Source of the DNA: Fasciolopsis buskii
Taxonomy: Eukaryota > Platyhelminthes > Trematoda > Plagiorchiida > Fasciolidae
Direction of reading: 5' to 3'
Length of the DNA: 64,000 nucleotides
NCBI GenBank assembly: GCA_008360955.1
Contig: LUCM01000110.1
Span: 61,781-125,780 of the forward strand
A model generated the notes under the pieces. The model was not told the DNA's origin and did no database searches. It saw only the letters and a program-made list of their open reading frames with translations. Made by a program: the position numbers and the translations under genes. Below, one piece after another: positions 62,220 to 64,000 of this stretch (positions within the stretch are counted from its first letter, which is position 1; each line of letters opens with the position of its first letter).

Positions 62220-62426
62220 GAAGGAGAGCTCAGAACTGTTTTGAGCGATCCTTTGGGGCCACCCGTTGAATTGTTACATCATGGGTTGTTTAAGGGCAAA
62301 ATTCCCTTCAACTTCTCCAAAAACGATTCTGCACTGCCAACAAAAAGAAGTAGAGACCGTAGTCCTAGACAGTCGGATACTTTTCAGCGTCGAGCAAAAA
62401 AATGGAATAACCTAAATTTGAATTAA
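62220..62426 (+). CDS. candidate last coding exon, basic RS-like C-terminus
   Basis: A very good acceptor (TTTATCTTTCTCTAGCAG) ends at 62219. Of the three frames only phase 0 is open, for 68 codons to a TAA at 62424-62426. The peptide begins EGELRTVLSDPLGPPVELLH and ends with a basic RS-type tail (TKRSRDRSPRQSDTFQRR, then AKKWNNLNLN). Arg-Ser repeats of this kind suggest a nuclear or RNA-associated protein; that is inference from composition. No named family recognised, and no clear AATAAA polyadenylation signal is seen just downstream. Confidence 0.4.
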   Translation, partial: EGELRTVLSDPLGPPVELLHHGLFKGKIPFNFSKNDSALPTKRSRDRSPRQSDTFQRRAKKWNNLNLN

Positions 62427-63224
62427 GACTTCATCACAAAGTGCTAGAAGAAGCCCAATTTTTTGTGTACCACACTCCCGAATGACCAGCGAGCCACCGA
62501 AGTACCTGCTACCGTACCGCTTGAACCAAAAGTGTGCGTTCTACCGGGATCAACTGCCGTGCTGCCCTAAAAACTATACACGAAAAGCACATGACTGGAG
62601 TTAGTAACTAAAACTTATTTAATTCTATGCCCAAATTTACCCACCAATAATTTGGCTGGTCATAAATTAAAAATCACCTTACGGGAAATAATTTGCCGCG
62701 ATTATTCATATACAGTTATTAAAGTAACTGATTTCGTTTAACAATAACCACTCTTCTGCGGAAGCTACTACAGTTGTCGTCTAAACTGAAAACCGGTGGA
62801 GGATTTTTGAAATCTTGCATTGAAATGATGATCAGTCAAAAATCAAACATATTTATCTAAGTTTCACAGGAAACCCATCATTTTATGAAAATTTTGATAT
62901 CGAAATTTGTTGAACAAAAATGAATTACATCCGCCATAACCCAGTAGACTACTTACTACAAGGCAAGACGCCAACTCGTATTGACGCCTGCAAAGGACAC
63001 TTAGTGCCGAAAGCTTAAAACAACAGTTCCAGTTCCAGTTCCACTTACGGTGAGATTACAGAACTTTATTGTAAGATGCTTCATCTTTCAGGTTTTTCTT
63101 TGGAGAACTCCTTGGATTTGATGATGCTTTGACAACAGGAGGGTGGAAAACCATCTTCAATTCCTAAAAGAGAGGAAAGAATAATTTAGATGGTTTCCTC
63201 TCGACCATTTCATCAACCCTACAA
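62427..63224. other. no supported gene
   Basis: Unassigned AT-rich sequence between the candidate last exon and the LINE fragment. Confidence 0.45.
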
Positions 63225-64000
63225 TTCACAAAATTTCCTCTCCAAATACGGATAGCCATGCGTTGAATTCACACACTGATCCCACCTTGACCAATTCCCC
63301 AATCCTATGGCGAACGATTTGCTCATTAGCCCAGTAGTTACACGCAGCCGTACAATTGTTTTCTCGTCCGCTCTTGGTGTATCATTCCCCCTCATCTGGA
63401 ATAGGGCTCCACGGTGAACCCGTATCTCGGCCAGGCCCCTAAAGATTTTGAAGGCCTTCATTAGGACACCTCATTACCTACGTCCTTCCACGGAGAACAA
63501 GCTGAGCGCCCTCAGCCTCTGCTCATATCTCAAGTGTCTCAAATGCCCAAATCACCGTGTAAAAACACGCCGATACTGTTCCAGCATTTCCCTATCTCTT
63601 GCCAAGTACGGTCTCCATTCCTGGACACAGTATTCCAAGTACGGCCGGACAAACACCTTAAATAGCAGATGAAGAACGCTAGACCTCATTGATACTACGG
63701 TCCTCTTAAATTGACATAAGCCACACCATTTTTTCTTGGCCGCCTTCTGACACTGAATTCTACGTTTGAAGTCCGCGGTCACTGCTATCCCGAGGTCCCT
63801 TGTTTGGTGCGTTAGTCCATCGCTACCTGATGCCCAGGTGGACCCATGTGACTAGGGGAATTTGCTTCTCCTTCCATGAGCCGCTAACATTTGTGTAAGT
63901 TCAACGAAAGATCCCAGCTCACCGAACACAGGTAAGCTTTATCCAGATCCATCTGGATAGCTTCACTGTTCGCTATCCCTAATAGTTTGGTGTTGTCAGC
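63225..64000 (-). mobile_element. CR1-like LINE RT fragment, cut by window end
   Basis: Read on minus from the window end: ADNTKLLGIANSEAIQMDLD at 64000 (the F/YADD box with the second Asp changed to Asn), VSWDLSLNLHKC, DLGIAVTADFKRRIQCQKAA (frame changes between), LFKVFVRPYLEYCVQEWRPY (about 63630-63690), LRHLRYEQRLRALSLFS (about 63480-63540), and MKAFKIFRGLAEI with the LINE C-terminus to about 63225. This is the thumb and C-terminal region of CR1/Jockey-group reverse transcriptases. It is broken by a few stops and frame changes; the endonuclease part would lie beyond the window. Confidence 0.88.

Noticed and set aside
1..64000. CRISPR arrays, operons, bacterial defence or phage modules
   Set aside because: No spaced direct repeats of CRISPR type, no ribosome-binding-site-led gene runs; the sequence is eukaryotic in character.

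Overview
The window looks like eukaryotic, intron-rich or gene-poor genomic DNA, most likely from a parasitic flatworm (probably a trematode; inference). The reasons are: no bacterial-style gene packing; only one open frame that is clearly longer than chance allows; many simple repeats; and relics of LINE (RTE-like and CR1-like), Ty3/gypsy, tRNA-derived SINE and hammerhead-ribozyme type elements, a mix common in fluke and tapeworm genomes. Two assembly gaps are present: a single N at 35527 and 40 Ns at 44795-44834.

Layout. 1-1215: a decayed LINE on the minus strand with its reverse transcriptase core deleted. 5677-6328: the best internal exon in the window (minus strand, 652 bp, strong splice sites, Pro/Ser-rich product with a PPxY motif). 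7964-8384: an imperfect inverted duplication whose two arms encode related peptides. 13966-14034: a nearly perfect 32-bp hairpin between simple repeats. 20038-24488: candidate plus-strand exons, the last encoding a C-terminal membrane anchor. 25-53 kb: several copies of a tRNA-derived SINE family. 35008-36046: a 519-bp near-identical tandem copy abutting the single N, most likely an unmerged contig overlap. 36795-36845: a hammerhead-ribozyme relic. 44.7-45.1 kb: an AT tract with gap, then a TGTGTC satellite. 48.2-49.9 kb: a frameshifted Ty3/gypsy pol relic flanked by a degenerate direct repeat. 52966-53120: a probable first coding exon (minus strand) with a poly-cysteine N-terminus. 54375-54666: a candidate plus-strand exon. 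56.1-57.0 kb: a second copy of the RTE-like LINE, plus strand. 62035-62426: candidate last exons of a plus-strand gene. 63.2-64.0 kb: a CR1-like LINE fragment running out of the window.

No complete gene can be assembled from the sequence alone. The minus-strand candidates at 53.1, 45.4 and 6.3 kb have compatible splice phases, so one long gene with large introns is possible but unproven. Most other short open frames are no longer than expected by chance and are not listed as genes. I see no clear undescribed system. The most unusual items are the foldback coding arms, the hammerhead relic, the near-perfect hairpin and the poly-Cys first exon.
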